Positions 1 to 7,739 are shown, counted from the stretch's first letter. The stretch: 47,745 nt of DNA from Bacteroidota bacterium (GCA_009909035.1 JAAAOB010000158.1:1-47745); one strand, 5' to 3'. The notes: generated by a model not told the origin, from the sequence alone. Numbers and translations: made by a program.

Positions 1-12
1 AAATTTCAGTAA

Positions 13-972
13 ATGAAAAATTTAACGTTCGTTATTGTAATCATGAGTCTGCTTCAGGCTTGTGGTAATGATGTAAATAATGACTTGCAATCACAGCAAT
101 TTCCATCAAGTGTGAGTGGATCATTAGAACATCAGAATAATCAAAGAGTTTACAATCTGCATATTCCACCAGCATACGATGGACTTACCGATCTTCCTTT
201 GGTAATTATGTTGCATGGAGGAAGTGGAAATGCAAAAAGTGTTCAGGGGTTTACCCAAATGAATCCGGTAGCTGACGCGAATGGATTTATGATTGCTTAT
301 CCCCAAGGATTTGCGCCTGCTGGTCAGAATGGATTTAGCTGGGCTGATGGAAGGGAAACAAGTGCAACACTAATGGGGATTGATGATGTAGGTTTTATTT
401 TAAAATTAGTAGAAAAACTTATATCGAATTATCGTATTAATTCAAACAAAGTGTATGTTGCCGGTTTTTCAAATGGTGGGTTTATGAGCCAAAAATTAGC
501 CTGTGAGCTCGAGGATGTATTTGCAGGGGTGGGAACTTTAGGTGCAACGATCGATTCTGACGTTTTAAGCAAATGTACAACATCACAATCAATTCCAATG
601 CTCTTGATGCTTGGAGATGCCGACCCTTTTGTCCCGTACAACGGTGGAACGGTTGCCAACAATCCATCACCGATTGCGGGAATTGAAACACTTGCAAATT
701 TTTGGAAGGAAAATAACAACTGCTCAACTACAAAACCCGAAACACAATTGCCCGATGTAAATAGTCGGGATAATTCAACAGTATCTCTCTTTCAATTTAG
801 TGACTGTGCTTGTGATGCTGACGTGAGTTTGTATCGGATTAATGGGGGCGGGCATACCTGGCCTGGAGTTGAAAATGTGAGTTATGAAATGATCGCGGGC
901 GAAACCAATAAAGACATCAACGCAAGCACAGTTCTATGGGAATTTTTTGATGAACACGAACGGTGTATATAA
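13..972 (+). CDS. Secreted lipoprotein esterase, PHB depolymerase / feruloyl esterase-like (LpqC type)
   Basis: An alpha/beta-hydrolase of the polyhydroxybutyrate-depolymerase/feruloyl-esterase-like group, which hydrolyses ester bonds; the substrate cannot be told from sequence. Residues 1-17 form a lipoprotein signal ending in the lipobox LLQAC (Cys17), so the mature protein should be lipid-anchored in the envelope. The oxyanion region HGGSGN lies near residue 68, the nucleophile elbow GFSNG gives Ser153, LGDADPF near 202-204 supplies the acid and GGGHTW gives His281. Length (319 aa) is normal for the family. The gene lies upstream of two attC-like sites and is probably an integron cassette gene. 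Its last 92 bp are repeated at 2076-2167, so this copy is complete while the second is only a 3' fragment. The 5' cassette boundary lies outside the window. Confidence 0.85.
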   Translation: MKNLTFVIVIMSLLQACGNDVNNDLQSQQFPSSVSGSLEHQNNQRVYNLHIPPAYDGLTDLPLVIMLHGGSGNAKSVQGFTQMNPVADANGFMIAYPQGFAPAGQNGFSWADGRETSATLMGIDDVGFILKLVEKLISNYRINSNKVYVAGFSNGGFMSQKLACELEDVFAGVGTLGATIDSDVLSKCTTSQSIPMLLMLGDADPFVPYNGGTVANNPSPIAGIETLANFWKENNNCSTTKPETQLPDVNSRDNSTVSLFQFSDCACDADVSLYRINGGGHTWPGVENVSYEMIAGETNKDINASTVLWEFFDEHERCI

Positions 973-1070
973 ATAACAGCCGTTTCATTAGCGTACTCTT
1001 CATGATAGCTCTTTGAATCCCAGTAACTGCCCGGGAAACATATCCGGACTTATGTGACGGCCTCGCAAAA
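881..1070 (+). repeat. Direct repeat, copy 1 (3' end of esterase gene plus downstream sequence)
   Basis: This 190-bp stretch is repeated at 2076-2265 with an offset of exactly 1195 bp and only about seven mismatches, most of them near its right end. It covers the last ~30 codons of the esterase, its stop codon and ~100 bp of trailer. The homology begins at the bases GTTATG; the base immediately before differs between copies. Confidence 0.95.
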
Positions 1071-1424
1071 TGCTTTATTATGCTTGAGACATTGGAACGG
1101 ATTGATGTAAAATCATTCTGAAGGGCAGTGTCAAAGGATATGTTTTTTTTACTGTATTCGATGGTTATTTCAATGCTGAGTAATCTTCCGGTAAGCACAA
1201 AAATCATTAATAATCACGCAATAAACACAAACAAGATGCAAATAACCACGGTTTCAACCCAGACTTGACCGCTGTTTGCTGTTTAAAAATTAGTAGACTT
1301 AAATAAATTCAGAGTTTTATATAAATTACCAGCCACTAAGGTCAAGCCGGTTAAACCGCAGGACGTTATACTGCTCCATTTTTCGCTATCGTAATCATCA
1401 AGTCTAAATCAAAATTAATTACCA
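973..1424. other. Intergenic region of cassette array
   Basis: No credible gene. Holds the rest of direct-repeat copy 1 (to 1070), about 170 bp of unassigned AT-rich DNA, and the attC1-like palindrome (1240-1371). The minus-strand open frame across 917-1207 is the antisense of the esterase end and is not a gene. Confidence 0.6.
1240..1371 (+). other. attC-like recombination site 1 (integron cassette)
   Basis: The outer R box pair is TAAC at 1243-1246 and GTTATAC at 1365-1371, the usual R' form. Between them are imperfect inverted arms: CGGTTTCAACC and CTTGACC on the left (about 1249-1270) match, as reverse complement, GGTCAAG and GGTTAAACCG on the right (about 1340-1358), with GCTG/CAGC closing the stem. 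Unpaired extra bases and a variable loop of ~55 nt are typical of long attC sites. Total size (~130 bp) resembles Vibrio-type attC sites. Confidence 0.65.
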
Positions 1425-1931
1425 ATGCGAAAATCAATTCTGATAATCATCGCAACATTTCTACTCTCAGTAATTTTAATTCCTAAACATGCAACAGCTC
1501 AAAACTATAGCTCTAATAGTGTATATGTAGAGTTGTTAGGCAATGGCTTTTTCTACAGCATAAACTATGATCATAGATTTACCAACCATTTTGGTGGTAG
1601 AATGGGGTTTATGATCATTGAAGGACAGTCAGAGCAATCAACTGACGATCAAATTAGCTTTGCTATTCTTCCAGTCATGGCTAATTATTTGGTCGGTTCA
1701 GGCAGTCATCGTTTAGAATTAGGAGCTGGATTGCAATTTGTTTTAGCTGGAGGAACATTAGAGAATTACGGATCTTTTTCAGGCGGTGGAATTGGTGGAG
1801 TTACCACAACCTTTGGATATCGGTATCAACCCGTTGATGGTGGTTTCCTTTTCAGAATAGGTGCAACTCCATTTTACAGCGATGGACGTCCACAATTATC
1901 AGGTGGGCTCAGCCTGGGTTACGCTTTCTAA
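1425..1931 (+). CDS. Small outer-membrane beta-barrel protein (cassette-borne)
   Basis: 168 aa. Residues 1-25 form a Sec signal peptide ending HATA-Q, followed by alternating polar/hydrophobic strands and a C-terminal aromatic residue (LSLGYAF), as expected for an outer-membrane barrel of about eight strands. No named family was recognised. It is the only gene between attC1 and attC2, so the 710-bp unit from 1366 to 2076 has the plan of a single integron gene cassette: short leader, one ORF, trailing attC. Starting at the ATG gives the complete signal peptide. Function unknown; low-GC codon use resembles the esterase rather than the housekeeping genes to the right, consistent with acquisition. 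Confidence 0.75.
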   Translation: MRKSILIIIATFLLSVILIPKHATAQNYSSNSVYVELLGNGFFYSINYDHRFTNHFGGRMGFMIIEGQSEQSTDDQISFAILPVMANYLVGSGSHRLELGAGLQFVLAGGTLENYGSFSGGGIGGVTTTFGYRYQPVDGGFLFRIGATPFYSDGRPQLSGGLSLGYAF

Positions 1932-1953
1932 ATTCCTCGAACATAAAATAGCA

Positions 1954-2082
1954 GTATAACCCGCGCATTAAGGGGGACAGGCCTCGCCAATTCTTGCCCG
2001 CTTCGGATTAATTAGTTACTCTTTCATTTGTAAACAATTTCAACACGTTGGCGCCTGCACCTTATGCGCCATGTCGTTATGA
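1954..2082 (+). other. attC-like recombination site 2 (integron cassette)
   Basis: GTATAAC at 1954-1960 (R'') pairs with GTTAT at 2076-2080 (R'). The left arm GCGCATTAAGGGGGACAGGC (1963-1982) is the imperfect reverse complement of GCCTGCACCTTATGCGC (2053-2069), with extra bases on one strand as in real attC sites. Size ~129 bp. It follows the small barrel gene in the orientation expected for a cassette read left to right. Confidence 0.75.
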
Positions 2083-2265
2083 AATGATCGCGGGCGAAAC
2101 CAATAAAGACATCAACGCAAGCACAGTTCTATGGGAATTTTTTGATGAACACGAACGGTGTATATAAATAACAACCGTTTCATTAGCGTACTCTTCATGA
2201 TAGCACTTTGAATCCCAGTAACTGCCCGGGAAACATATCCTAACTTATATGACAGCCTCGCAACA
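2076..2265 (+). pseudogene. Direct repeat, copy 2: truncated esterase 3' end fused to attC2
   Basis: Near-identical to 881-1070: the final ~30 codons of the esterase in the same orientation with the same stop, but without the rest of the gene. It starts precisely at the R' box of attC2, i.e. at the point where integrase cuts. Joining 13-881 directly to 2077 onward would recreate a complete esterase gene, so the 1195 bp between the repeat starts look like an insertion that restored the gene end it entered. A remnant, not an expressed gene. Confidence 0.8.
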
Positions 2266-2305
2266 ATGTGGAGATTTGGGGTGCGAGTGTTTTGCAGAGT
2301 TATGT
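2241..2305 (+). other. Short attC-like palindrome 3
   Basis: TAACT (2241-2245) pairs with AGTTA (2298-2302), and CCTCGCA (2256-2262) pairs with TGCGAG (2282-2287); the right end reads GTTATGT, the R' form. About 62 bp, the size of the shortest attC sites. In repeat copy 1 the equivalent left box has become GGAC and the right arm is missing, so only copy 2 keeps the palindrome. Weaker than attC1 and attC2. Confidence 0.4.
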
Positions 2306-2423
2306 GGAATCCCGGCGCAGAGCAAGTCAAACCAGCAAAGATGGTTAAGGCTTCAGAGAGAATTTAAATCTCCTTGCATCCATCTTACTACCTTACTACG
2401 AAATATTCTGTTACCCTAAATTC

Positions 2424-2464
2424 AAAAAACAAAAAAGCCCAAACACCTGTACGTGATTGGGCTT
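2424..2464 (-). terminator. Rho-independent terminator of tRNA-Asp
   Basis: Perfect 8-bp inverted repeat AAGCCCAA (2435-2442) / TTGGGCTT (2457-2464). On the minus strand the stem is followed by a T-rich run (reverse complement of the A-rich 2424-2436). It lies directly downstream of the minus-strand tRNA. Confidence 0.85.
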
Positions 2465-2469
2465 CAATG

Positions 2470-2543
2470 CGATCCGGACGAGATTCGAACTCGCGACCTC
2501 CTGCGTGACAGGCAGGCGTTCTAACCAGCTGAACTACCGGACC
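2470..2543 (-). tRNA. tRNA-Asp (anticodon GTC)
   Basis: On the minus strand the 74-nt sequence begins GGTCCGG and ends CCGGATC plus discriminator G. It has the D-arm (AGTTCAGCTGGTTAGAA), anticodon loop CCTGTCACG and T-arm GGTTCGAA-type segment (GAGTTCGAATCTC). The acceptor stem pairs fully with one G-U. The 3' CCA is not encoded. It lies next to the right end of the cassette-like region. Confidence 0.97.
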
Positions 2544-2646
2544 ATCCGGTTACTTTGCCAAAAGCATCAATTTTTGACAGACCTAAATATACCACCCATA
2601 TTGGCAGGATGTCAAGAGATAAGAAAAAAATCTAAACATAAACGGA

Positions 2647-2672
2647 AGGGGCACAAAATCAATTGTGCCCCT
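2647..2672 (-). terminator. Hairpin downstream of glutathione peroxidase gene
   Basis: Perfect 10-bp inverted repeat AGGGGCACAA / TTGTGCCCCT with a 6-nt loop, 32 bp beyond the stop codon of the minus-strand peroxidase gene. A T-rich run appears only about 20 nt further on, so termination is probable rather than certain. Confidence 0.55.
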
Positions 2673-2704
2673 CGCATCGGGATGGGAATGAGGTGGAAAT
2701 GGTG

Positions 2705-3247
2705 TTATAAAATTTCTTCTATCGATGCAGTGATTTCATCGCTGGTTGGCGTTACGTTGCTTCTGAATCGCCTGATCAAATTCCCTTCTCTGTCTACGAG
2801 GAATTTTTCAAAATTCCACTTAATTTCACCGGTAAAGTCTTGGTTATCGGTACTTGTTAATTGCTCAAACAACGGATGGATATCTTGACCTTTGACATCG
2901 GTTTTTGAGAACATCTGGAAATTGACACCATAATTCACTTCACAGAACTCGACAATTTCATCTTCGGTGTCCAGCTCCTGACCCCCAAAATTACCTGACG
3001 GGAACCCTAATACACGTAATCCTTTATCGCCATATTCTTCGTGAAGCTCTTGGAGCCCCTCATATTGTGGTGTATATCCACACTTTGAGGCTGTATTTAC
3101 AATAAGTAAAACATCTCCCGAATATGATTGAAGTGTGATATCTTCTCCGTCGATGGTTGTTACATTTATATCGTAAATTGTACTATCTCCGCTTAAGTTG
3201 AATCCCAAAAATAAAAATGGAATTAATGCCAGTGCGTTTAGTTTCAT
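2705..3247 (-). CDS. Glutathione peroxidase family thiol peroxidase, exported
   Basis: Reduces hydroperoxides; in bacteria such enzymes usually draw electrons from thioredoxin. 180 aa, of which 1-20 look like a signal or anchor peptide, so an envelope location is likely. The peroxidatic Cys56 is in NTASKCGYTPQY; Gln90 is in the NFGGQE motif; Trp144 and Asn145 are in KWNFEKF: the complete Cys-Gln-Trp-Asn tetrad. Cys102 (EFCEVNYG) is placed like the resolving Cys of thioredoxin-type enzymes. The usual FPCNQFGGQ motif reads FPSGNFGGQ, so the Cys of that motif is missing. Monocistronic, with its own downstream hairpin and a divergent neighbour. Confidence 0.9.
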   Translation of the reverse strand: MKLNALALIPFLFLGFNLSGDSTIYDINVTTIDGEDITLQSYSGDVLLIVNTASKCGYTPQYEGLQELHEEYGDKGLRVLGFPSGNFGGQELDTEDEIVEFCEVNYGVNFQMFSKTDVKGQDIHPLFEQLTSTDNQDFTGEIKWNFEKFLVDREGNLIRRFRSNVTPTSDEITASIEEIL

Positions 3248-3306
3248 ATCACTATAGGGTTTATTCAGTTTTGTAAGTTAATTTTCACCAATTTCATTCC
3301 ATCGCT

Positions 3307-4032
3307 TTGAATAAAACAACGATTTCTATCCTCCTTACTCTACTTTTTTTGCCAGGCCAGGCGGTTGCTCAAATGTTTTCTGTAGGAAATTCTGATGACC
3401 GGCCAGACACAAGACTTCGCAGCTATACGACCGCTGGAATAAGCTGGGAATTTGCCGACTTCCAATTTGTAGGTGAGGATCTTCCGATTGCCGACCGGGC
3501 TGATTTTGAAGAACCTATTATTCGATTGCGCTTCGAAACACCGGGCCTTAAAATTTCTGCCGGGTTTGGCGGCTCCCTCACCGGGATGGATGAGCGATCC
3601 TACGTAAACCTGAATGCTTTGCTCTTTAATGATTTTGCCCTGTACCGGTCTCCTCGGTTTATCTTTGCCATTCCGCTGCAGATTACGACCGATCTCAAAA
3701 GTGTGACTCTTGAACAATCAAGCAATAGTTTCCGGCAAAGCAGCTTTGTTTTTGGAACCGGTGCAAGCATGCGCTATAAAATCAGCCCCCGGGCCGGTCT
3801 GGTACTTCGGGCCACTCCCAATCTTGGATTCAGTTTTCCGCAAGGCGCCCTCGATGACGGTGGCCGTCTTTTTACGACAACAAGCTCTGCGCGTTTCTAC
3901 TTTAATGAAATCATTGGATCAAATTCTCTGGTATTTGGATATGATTTTGACTTCAGAGATTACAATATTGAGGGTGATAGAAGCGATTACGAATTTCTAT
4001 CGCATTCATTTACAATCGGCATAGCATTCTAA
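3307..4032 (+). CDS. Outer-membrane beta-barrel protein, hypothetical
   Basis: 241 aa. Residues 1-21 form a signal peptide (hydrophobic SILLTLLFL, cleavage AVA-Q), followed by amphipathic strands and a terminal Phe (FTIGIAF), so an outer-membrane barrel is likely. No named family recognised. The start is TTG: the next in-frame Met falls after the signal cleavage site, so only the TTG start keeps the export signal. It is divergent from the peroxidase gene and is followed 10 bp later by the small cytosolic gene at 4043, suggesting cotranscription. Confidence 0.7.
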   Translation: MNKTTISILLTLLFLPGQAVAQMFSVGNSDDRPDTRLRSYTTAGISWEFADFQFVGEDLPIADRADFEEPIIRLRFETPGLKISAGFGGSLTGMDERSYVNLNALLFNDFALYRSPRFIFAIPLQITTDLKSVTLEQSSNSFRQSSFVFGTGASMRYKISPRAGLVLRATPNLGFSFPQGALDDGGRLFTTTSSARFYFNEIIGSNSLVFGYDFDFRDYNIEGDRSDYEFLSHSFTIGIAF

Positions 4033-4042
4033 CATCCGGCGA

Positions 4043-4336
4043 ATGAAAATCGAACAACTTATTCTTGAACTGGAATCTCTCTGCGAAAAAATCGGCTATA
4101 CCATCAGAAAAGAGAGAGGCAGCTTCAGGGGAGATCAGTGCGTGATTGAAGGGGAAAAACTCATCGTCATCAACAAAAACAAGCCTCCGGAAACGCAGGC
4201 AGGCATTTTGGCAAGGGTGTTGCAAAACGGTAATTCGGAAGAAATTTTTATTAAACCTGCGGTTCGTAAAGAGCTCGAGGACCTTTGGGTACGAATTGAT
4301 CGATTTAATGAACCTGCAGAAGAACCATCAGAATGA
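4043..4336 (+). CDS. Conserved-type small hypothetical protein
   Basis: 97 aa, charged and probably cytosolic, with no signal peptide or membrane segment. An N-terminal helix (KIEQLILELESLCEKIGY) leads into a beta-rich part with INKNKPPETQAGILARVL. No family named with confidence. The ATG follows the upstream stop closely and the 3' end overlaps the metallohydrolase start by 4 bp (ATGA), so the two are translationally coupled. Confidence 0.7.
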   Translation: MKIEQLILELESLCEKIGYTIRKERGSFRGDQCVIEGEKLIVINKNKPPETQAGILARVLQNGNSEEIFIKPAVRKELEDLWVRIDRFNEPAEEPSE

Positions 4337-5100
4337 TGAAATGTACATTTTTAGGCACTGGAACCTCAATGGGTGTTCCCGTAGCCGGTGGGTTTGGCAG
4401 CGACCGTATCGATGGAGATCCAAGAAATCAGCGGTATCGCTGTTCGGTTTGGTTGCAGACCGGCGATACATCCATTGTGATTGATACCGGACCGGAGTTT
4501 CGACTGCAAACCATACGATCCGGCATCAAAAAGATCGACCTTGTGCTGATTACACATGAGCATATGGACCATATTGCCGGTCTCGACGACCTGAGAGCGT
4601 TCAACTACGTTCAAAAATCATCTATTCCACTCTACACCAGTTCGCAGGCCGCCCGGTCCATTCGCCAGCGTTTCAGCTATATGTTTGGGCCTCAACGATA
4701 CCCCGGGTCGAGTAATGTCGATATTGTTGAAACCAGCGACCCCTTCACATTTGGTAATCTTTCGATCACTCCCCTCTGCTACAACCACGGCGCGATTACT
4801 GTTCAGGGGTACAGAATCGGTGATTTTTCATACATGACAGATGTAAAATCGGTACCCCCTGAAACACGAAAAAAGATTGAAGGGAGCAAAGTTCTTGTCC
4901 TTAGCGGATTGCGATGGGCGCCCGAACATCCCACTCATCTTACCATCCCTGAAGCCGTAGAATTTGCAAATAGCCTCGATATCCCAAAAACGTATCTTAT
5001 CCATATGAATTCCTACGTAAATCATAAAGAGACGAACGAAAAGCTGCCGGACCACGTGAAACTTGCCTACGATATGCTTGAAATCACCCTGCCAGGGTAA
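4333..5100 (+). CDS. MBL-fold metallohydrolase, PhnP-like phosphodiesterase family
   Basis: Metallo-beta-lactamase-fold hydrolase of the group containing PhnP (cyclic phosphodiesterase). 255 aa. It opens with the family motif FLGTGTSMGVP; the metal ligands HEHMDH are residues 75-80, His152 is in YNHG, Asp170 in SYMTD and His224 in YLIHMNSYVNH. The GTGTS opening and C-terminal HxxxxxNHKETNEKLP block are characteristic of the Bacteroidetes branch often labelled simply MBL fold. There is no phn operon here, so a phosphonate role is not implied; the true substrate is unknown. Confidence 0.85.
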   Translation: MMKCTFLGTGTSMGVPVAGGFGSDRIDGDPRNQRYRCSVWLQTGDTSIVIDTGPEFRLQTIRSGIKKIDLVLITHEHMDHIAGLDDLRAFNYVQKSSIPLYTSSQAARSIRQRFSYMFGPQRYPGSSNVDIVETSDPFTFGNLSITPLCYNHGAITVQGYRIGDFSYMTDVKSVPPETRKKIEGSKVLVLSGLRWAPEHPTHLTIPEAVEFANSLDIPKTYLIHMNSYVNHKETNEKLPDHVKLAYDMLEITLPG

Positions 5101-5243
5101 ATTCACTATTCACCTAAGGTCGATTCTTACTTCTGGCAAATACGCCCAAAAGCTGTCCGAAAATGCTATCACCCCGTACACGATGCGCTCATTTTTGAAC
5201 ACATATCGCCGGCGGAGTGACAATTCAACATTCGCTTTGGATT

Positions 5244-5303
5244 GACCATAAAGTTAAGGGTTCTTCGTTGATACCTACCTTGCGGGCTCTGCCCCGAGGT
5301 TGT
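5244..5303. repeat. Dispersed hairpin repeat, family A, copy 1
   Basis: Shares GACCA-AAAGTTA, then TTGAT-CCT and GCGGGCTCTGCCCCGAGG with a second copy at 21830-21886. The core folds as a hairpin (CGGGCTCTGCCCCG). Lies in the 227-bp gap between the convergent metallohydrolase and phoR genes. Confidence 0.7.
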
Positions 5304-5327
5304 TCATTCGGCCTCAGGTTCTTCCGT

Positions 5328-6404
5328 TTACAGAATATGGTTAACCTTGGTGAGCGTAAAACTAAAGGTCGACCCGCCGTCACCGCTTTCAATGTAGAGT
5401 GTTTCTCCATGTGCTTCAATGATGTGCTTGACAATTGAGAGCCCAAGACCTGTTCCTCCCTTTTCTCGCGACCTTGATTTATCAACTCTGAAAAACCGTT
5501 CCGTAACCCTCGGAATATCTTTTATTTCAATACCAATGCCGCTATCCCTGACATACAAAAGCACTTTTTCAGGTTCTTTTTCAACCGGGTTCATTCCTAT
5601 CTCTACAAACCCATCTTTCACATTATATTTTATTGCATTTTCAATCAGGTTGATCAGCACCTGCTTGATTTGGTTGCGATCGGCCTTTATCTGGATATTT
5701 TTATCGAATGGTTGAACCTGAATTGAAATCTGCTCTTTTTGGGATTTATATTGCAAATTCTCTACCACATCAAGCACCAGGTCGCGAAGATAAATATCCT
5801 GCATATTGGTTTTCAGCTCTCCGGTCTCCAGTTTGGAAATCTCCATTAGATCTTTTGTGAGATAAGTGAGCCGGTTCACGTTTTTCATCGCCTTTTGAAG
5901 AAACATCTGGTTTACATCGGGATCTTCGAGTGCCCCGTTCAGCAGTGTTTCGATAAAACCCTGAATGGCAAATATCGGGGTTTTCAGTTCGTGAGAGATG
6001 TCTCCAATAAACTCTTTACGGTAATTTTCAATTTTGTTCAGCCGCAGGATCTCCTTCTCTATGGTTTTGCTTGCCACAATCAGCCGTTTCATAAGCAGAT
6101 CGATCTCATCCCGTCCGCGGATTTGAAGACCCTCATACTCTTTAAACGTTTTCCTGGAGATGTTTTTCGCAATTCCCTGGAGGGTATCCATCCGTTTTTT
6201 GAATTGCCAGACGGCCCATCCGTACTGCCCCATTCCAATAATCGCCCCGCCAATGAAAGCGTAGAGAAGAGACTCATGCTGGGTGAGGCCTACGCCAAAA
6301 AATATCAATAAGAAAATGACGACAAACCCGCCTGCAAAACCGGTCAGAGCTATGTTAAGGGCAATTTTAAACGTTCGTAAATAGCTGAGCGGTTGGGTAC
6401 TCAT
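5328..6404 (-). CDS. phoR: PhoR-like sensor histidine kinase
   Basis: Membrane kinase of a two-component system, by context the partner of the PhoB-like regulator encoded just upstream (4-bp overlap). 358 aa: two transmembrane helices (about 14-36 and 45-63), a short linker, HisKA with the phosphorylated His138 in GDISHELKTP, and a HATPase domain with the N box (Asn252/Asn256), DSGIGI at 277-282 and GGTGLGLS at 315-322. There is almost no extracytoplasmic loop and no PAS domain, so this is a minimal PhoR that probably senses through partners. Assigned to phosphate signalling by homology and pairing; no pst/phoU genes are in the window. Confidence 0.85.
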   Translation of the reverse strand: MSTQPLSYLRTFKIALNIALTGFAGGFVVIFLLIFFGVGLTQHESLLYAFIGGAIIGMGQYGWAVWQFKKRMDTLQGIAKNISRKTFKEYEGLQIRGRDEIDLLMKRLIVASKTIEKEILRLNKIENYRKEFIGDISHELKTPIFAIQGFIETLLNGALEDPDVNQMFLQKAMKNVNRLTYLTKDLMEISKLETGELKTNMQDIYLRDLVLDVVENLQYKSQKEQISIQVQPFDKNIQIKADRNQIKQVLINLIENAIKYNVKDGFVEIGMNPVEKEPEKVLLYVRDSGIGIEIKDIPRVTERFFRVDKSRSREKGGTGLGLSIVKHIIEAHGETLYIESGDGGSTFSFTLTKVNHIL

Positions 6405-7093
6405 TCTTTAAATCTGTAGCCAACTCCTTTTACAGTTTCAATATAGTGATCACCGAGTTTTTCGCGAATTTTACGCACATGTACATCCACCGTACGATCA
6501 ACTACGTAAATATTATCTCCCCATACTTTGTTGAGCAGCGTTTGACGATCGCGTACTTTCCCTTTTCGGCCTGCCAGGTAGTAGAGGAGCTCAAACTCTT
6601 TGCGCGGAAGCTGAAACTCTTCATCTCCCCGCGTAACAATGTACCGGTCCTTATCTATCTCCAGGTCGTGTACCACCAGGCGGTTCACCTCTTCTTCTGT
6701 TTCGCTAAACCGCCTGAGAACAGCCTTAATACGGGAAATCAGCTTCGTTGTGCTGATCGGTTTTGTAACATAATCGTCGGCTCCGAGATCCAGCCCCTCA
6801 ACCTCTGTTTTTTCATCGCCTCGTGCAGTAAGAAATATGATCGGAATATGGTGTAGATCGGAGTCAGAACGCATCTTTTCACAGACTTCAAGCCCGTCCA
6901 TCTTCGGCATCATAATGTCCAGAAGTACGAGGTCCGGGTTTTGTTCCTTTGCCACCTCGAGAGCTTCAATTCCATTCACGGCTTTCAACACTCTGTATCC
7001 CTCCTTCATGAGGTTGTACTCAATAAGGTCTAACAGGTCCTGTTCATCATCGACAACTAAAATTGTGTTTGCTGACAAAATATGCGGGATCAA
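6401..7093 (-). CDS. phoB: PhoB-like response regulator (OmpR family)
   Basis: DNA-binding response regulator. 230 aa: receiver domain with the acidic pocket DDEQD near 15-19, phospho-acceptor Asp59 in LLDIMMPKMDG, Thr in FLTARG and Lys in DDYVTKP; then a winged-helix domain with RKEFELLYYLAGRKGKV and the recognition stretch VVDRTVDVHVRKIREKL, ending VKGVGYRF. First gene of the pair with phoR. As a class it activates phosphate-starvation genes; the target genes are not visible here. Confidence 0.9.
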   Translation of the reverse strand: MIPHILSANTILVVDDEQDLLDLIEYNLMKEGYRVLKAVNGIEALEVAKEQNPDLVLLDIMMPKMDGLEVCEKMRSDSDLHHIPIIFLTARGDEKTEVEGLDLGADDYVTKPISTTKLISRIKAVLRRFSETEEEVNRLVVHDLEIDKDRYIVTRGDEEFQLPRKEFELLYYLAGRKGKVRDRQTLLNKVWGDNIYVVDRTVDVHVRKIREKLGDHYIETVKGVGYRFKE

Positions 7094-7142
7094 TTGATAC
7101 GTTTTATCTTATCAATAATACTAAGCTCATATTAACTAACTA

Positions 7143-7736
7143 TTACCTTTTCATTTCACTCAATGCTCGTTTAACTATAGTTGAAACGTCCGCTTTCGGA
7201 TTATCTGATACAATGGATCTGACCAATTTTGTGGCTTCGTTCTTTTTAAACCCAAGGGCCAGCAGTGCTGAAACAGACTCTTCTTTTCTGTCCTGTGTTT
7301 TTCCATCCGCTGAAACGATCGATGGTTCCGATTCGTCGAACAATTTGTCTTTCAATTCGAGAACCATCCGCTGGGCTGTTTTTTTTCCAATCCCGGATAT
7401 CCCTGAGAGTGCGGACGTATTTTGTGTCACAATCGCTTCAATAAGGTCGGCTGCTGCCATTCCGCTTAAGATGGTCAGTCCCAGTTTTGGGCCAATACCT
7501 TTCACCGTTATGAGTCGTTCAAATAGATTTTTTTCTTTACGGGTGGAGAATCCAAAAAGCCGCTGATCGCTGTCGGTAAAATGGTGATAAATCAGGAGTT
7601 TCACCTCTTCTTTCTCATCCGGAAGAGTCTCAAACGTTTGAGTGGAGATCTCAACGCGATACCCAATACCCGACACATCGACAATTAGGAGCTCACTCTC
7701 TTTTTGATGAACGGTACCTTTTAAATATGCAATCAT
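7143..7736 (-). CDS. ruvA: Holliday junction branch migration protein RuvA
   Basis: Tetrameric DNA-binding subunit that holds Holliday junctions for the RuvB motor. 197 aa with an N-terminal OB fold (MIAYLKGTV...VSGIGYRVE), two helix-hairpin-helix motifs (VKGIGPKLG near 78, ISGIGKKTA near 113) and the flexible C-terminal domain III (from ~143, ALLALGFKKNEA) that contacts RuvB. Starts 3 bp after ruvC ends, so the two are cotranscribed; ruvB is not in this window. Confidence 0.95.
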   Translation of the reverse strand: MIAYLKGTVHQKESELLIVDVSGIGYRVEISTQTFETLPDEKEEVKLLIYHHFTDSDQRLFGFSTRKEKNLFERLITVKGIGPKLGLTILSGMAAADLIEAIVTQNTSALSGISGIGKKTAQRMVLELKDKLFDESEPSIVSADGKTQDRKEESVSALLALGFKKNEATKLVRSIVSDNPKADVSTIVKRALSEMKR

Positions 7737-7739
7737 ACG

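Larger units (their letters stand above)
1932..2469. other. Intergenic region: attC2, second esterase 3' copy, attC3-like palindrome
   Basis: No gene on either strand. Contains attC2 (1954-2082), the second copy of the esterase end (2076-2265), a short attC3-like palindrome (2241-2305), about 120 bp of unassigned sequence and the tRNA-Asp terminator. Confidence 0.6.

Noticed and set aside
917..2330. Two similar minus-strand open frames (917-1207 and 2112-2330) sharing ~45 residues
   Set aside because: They are the antisense of the duplicated esterase end, not a protein family; the plus-strand frame carries the catalytic motifs.
2457..2888. Plus-strand open frame across the tRNA and peroxidase region
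   Set aside because: It reads through the antisense of tRNA-Asp and the peroxidase gene; no protein-like composition.
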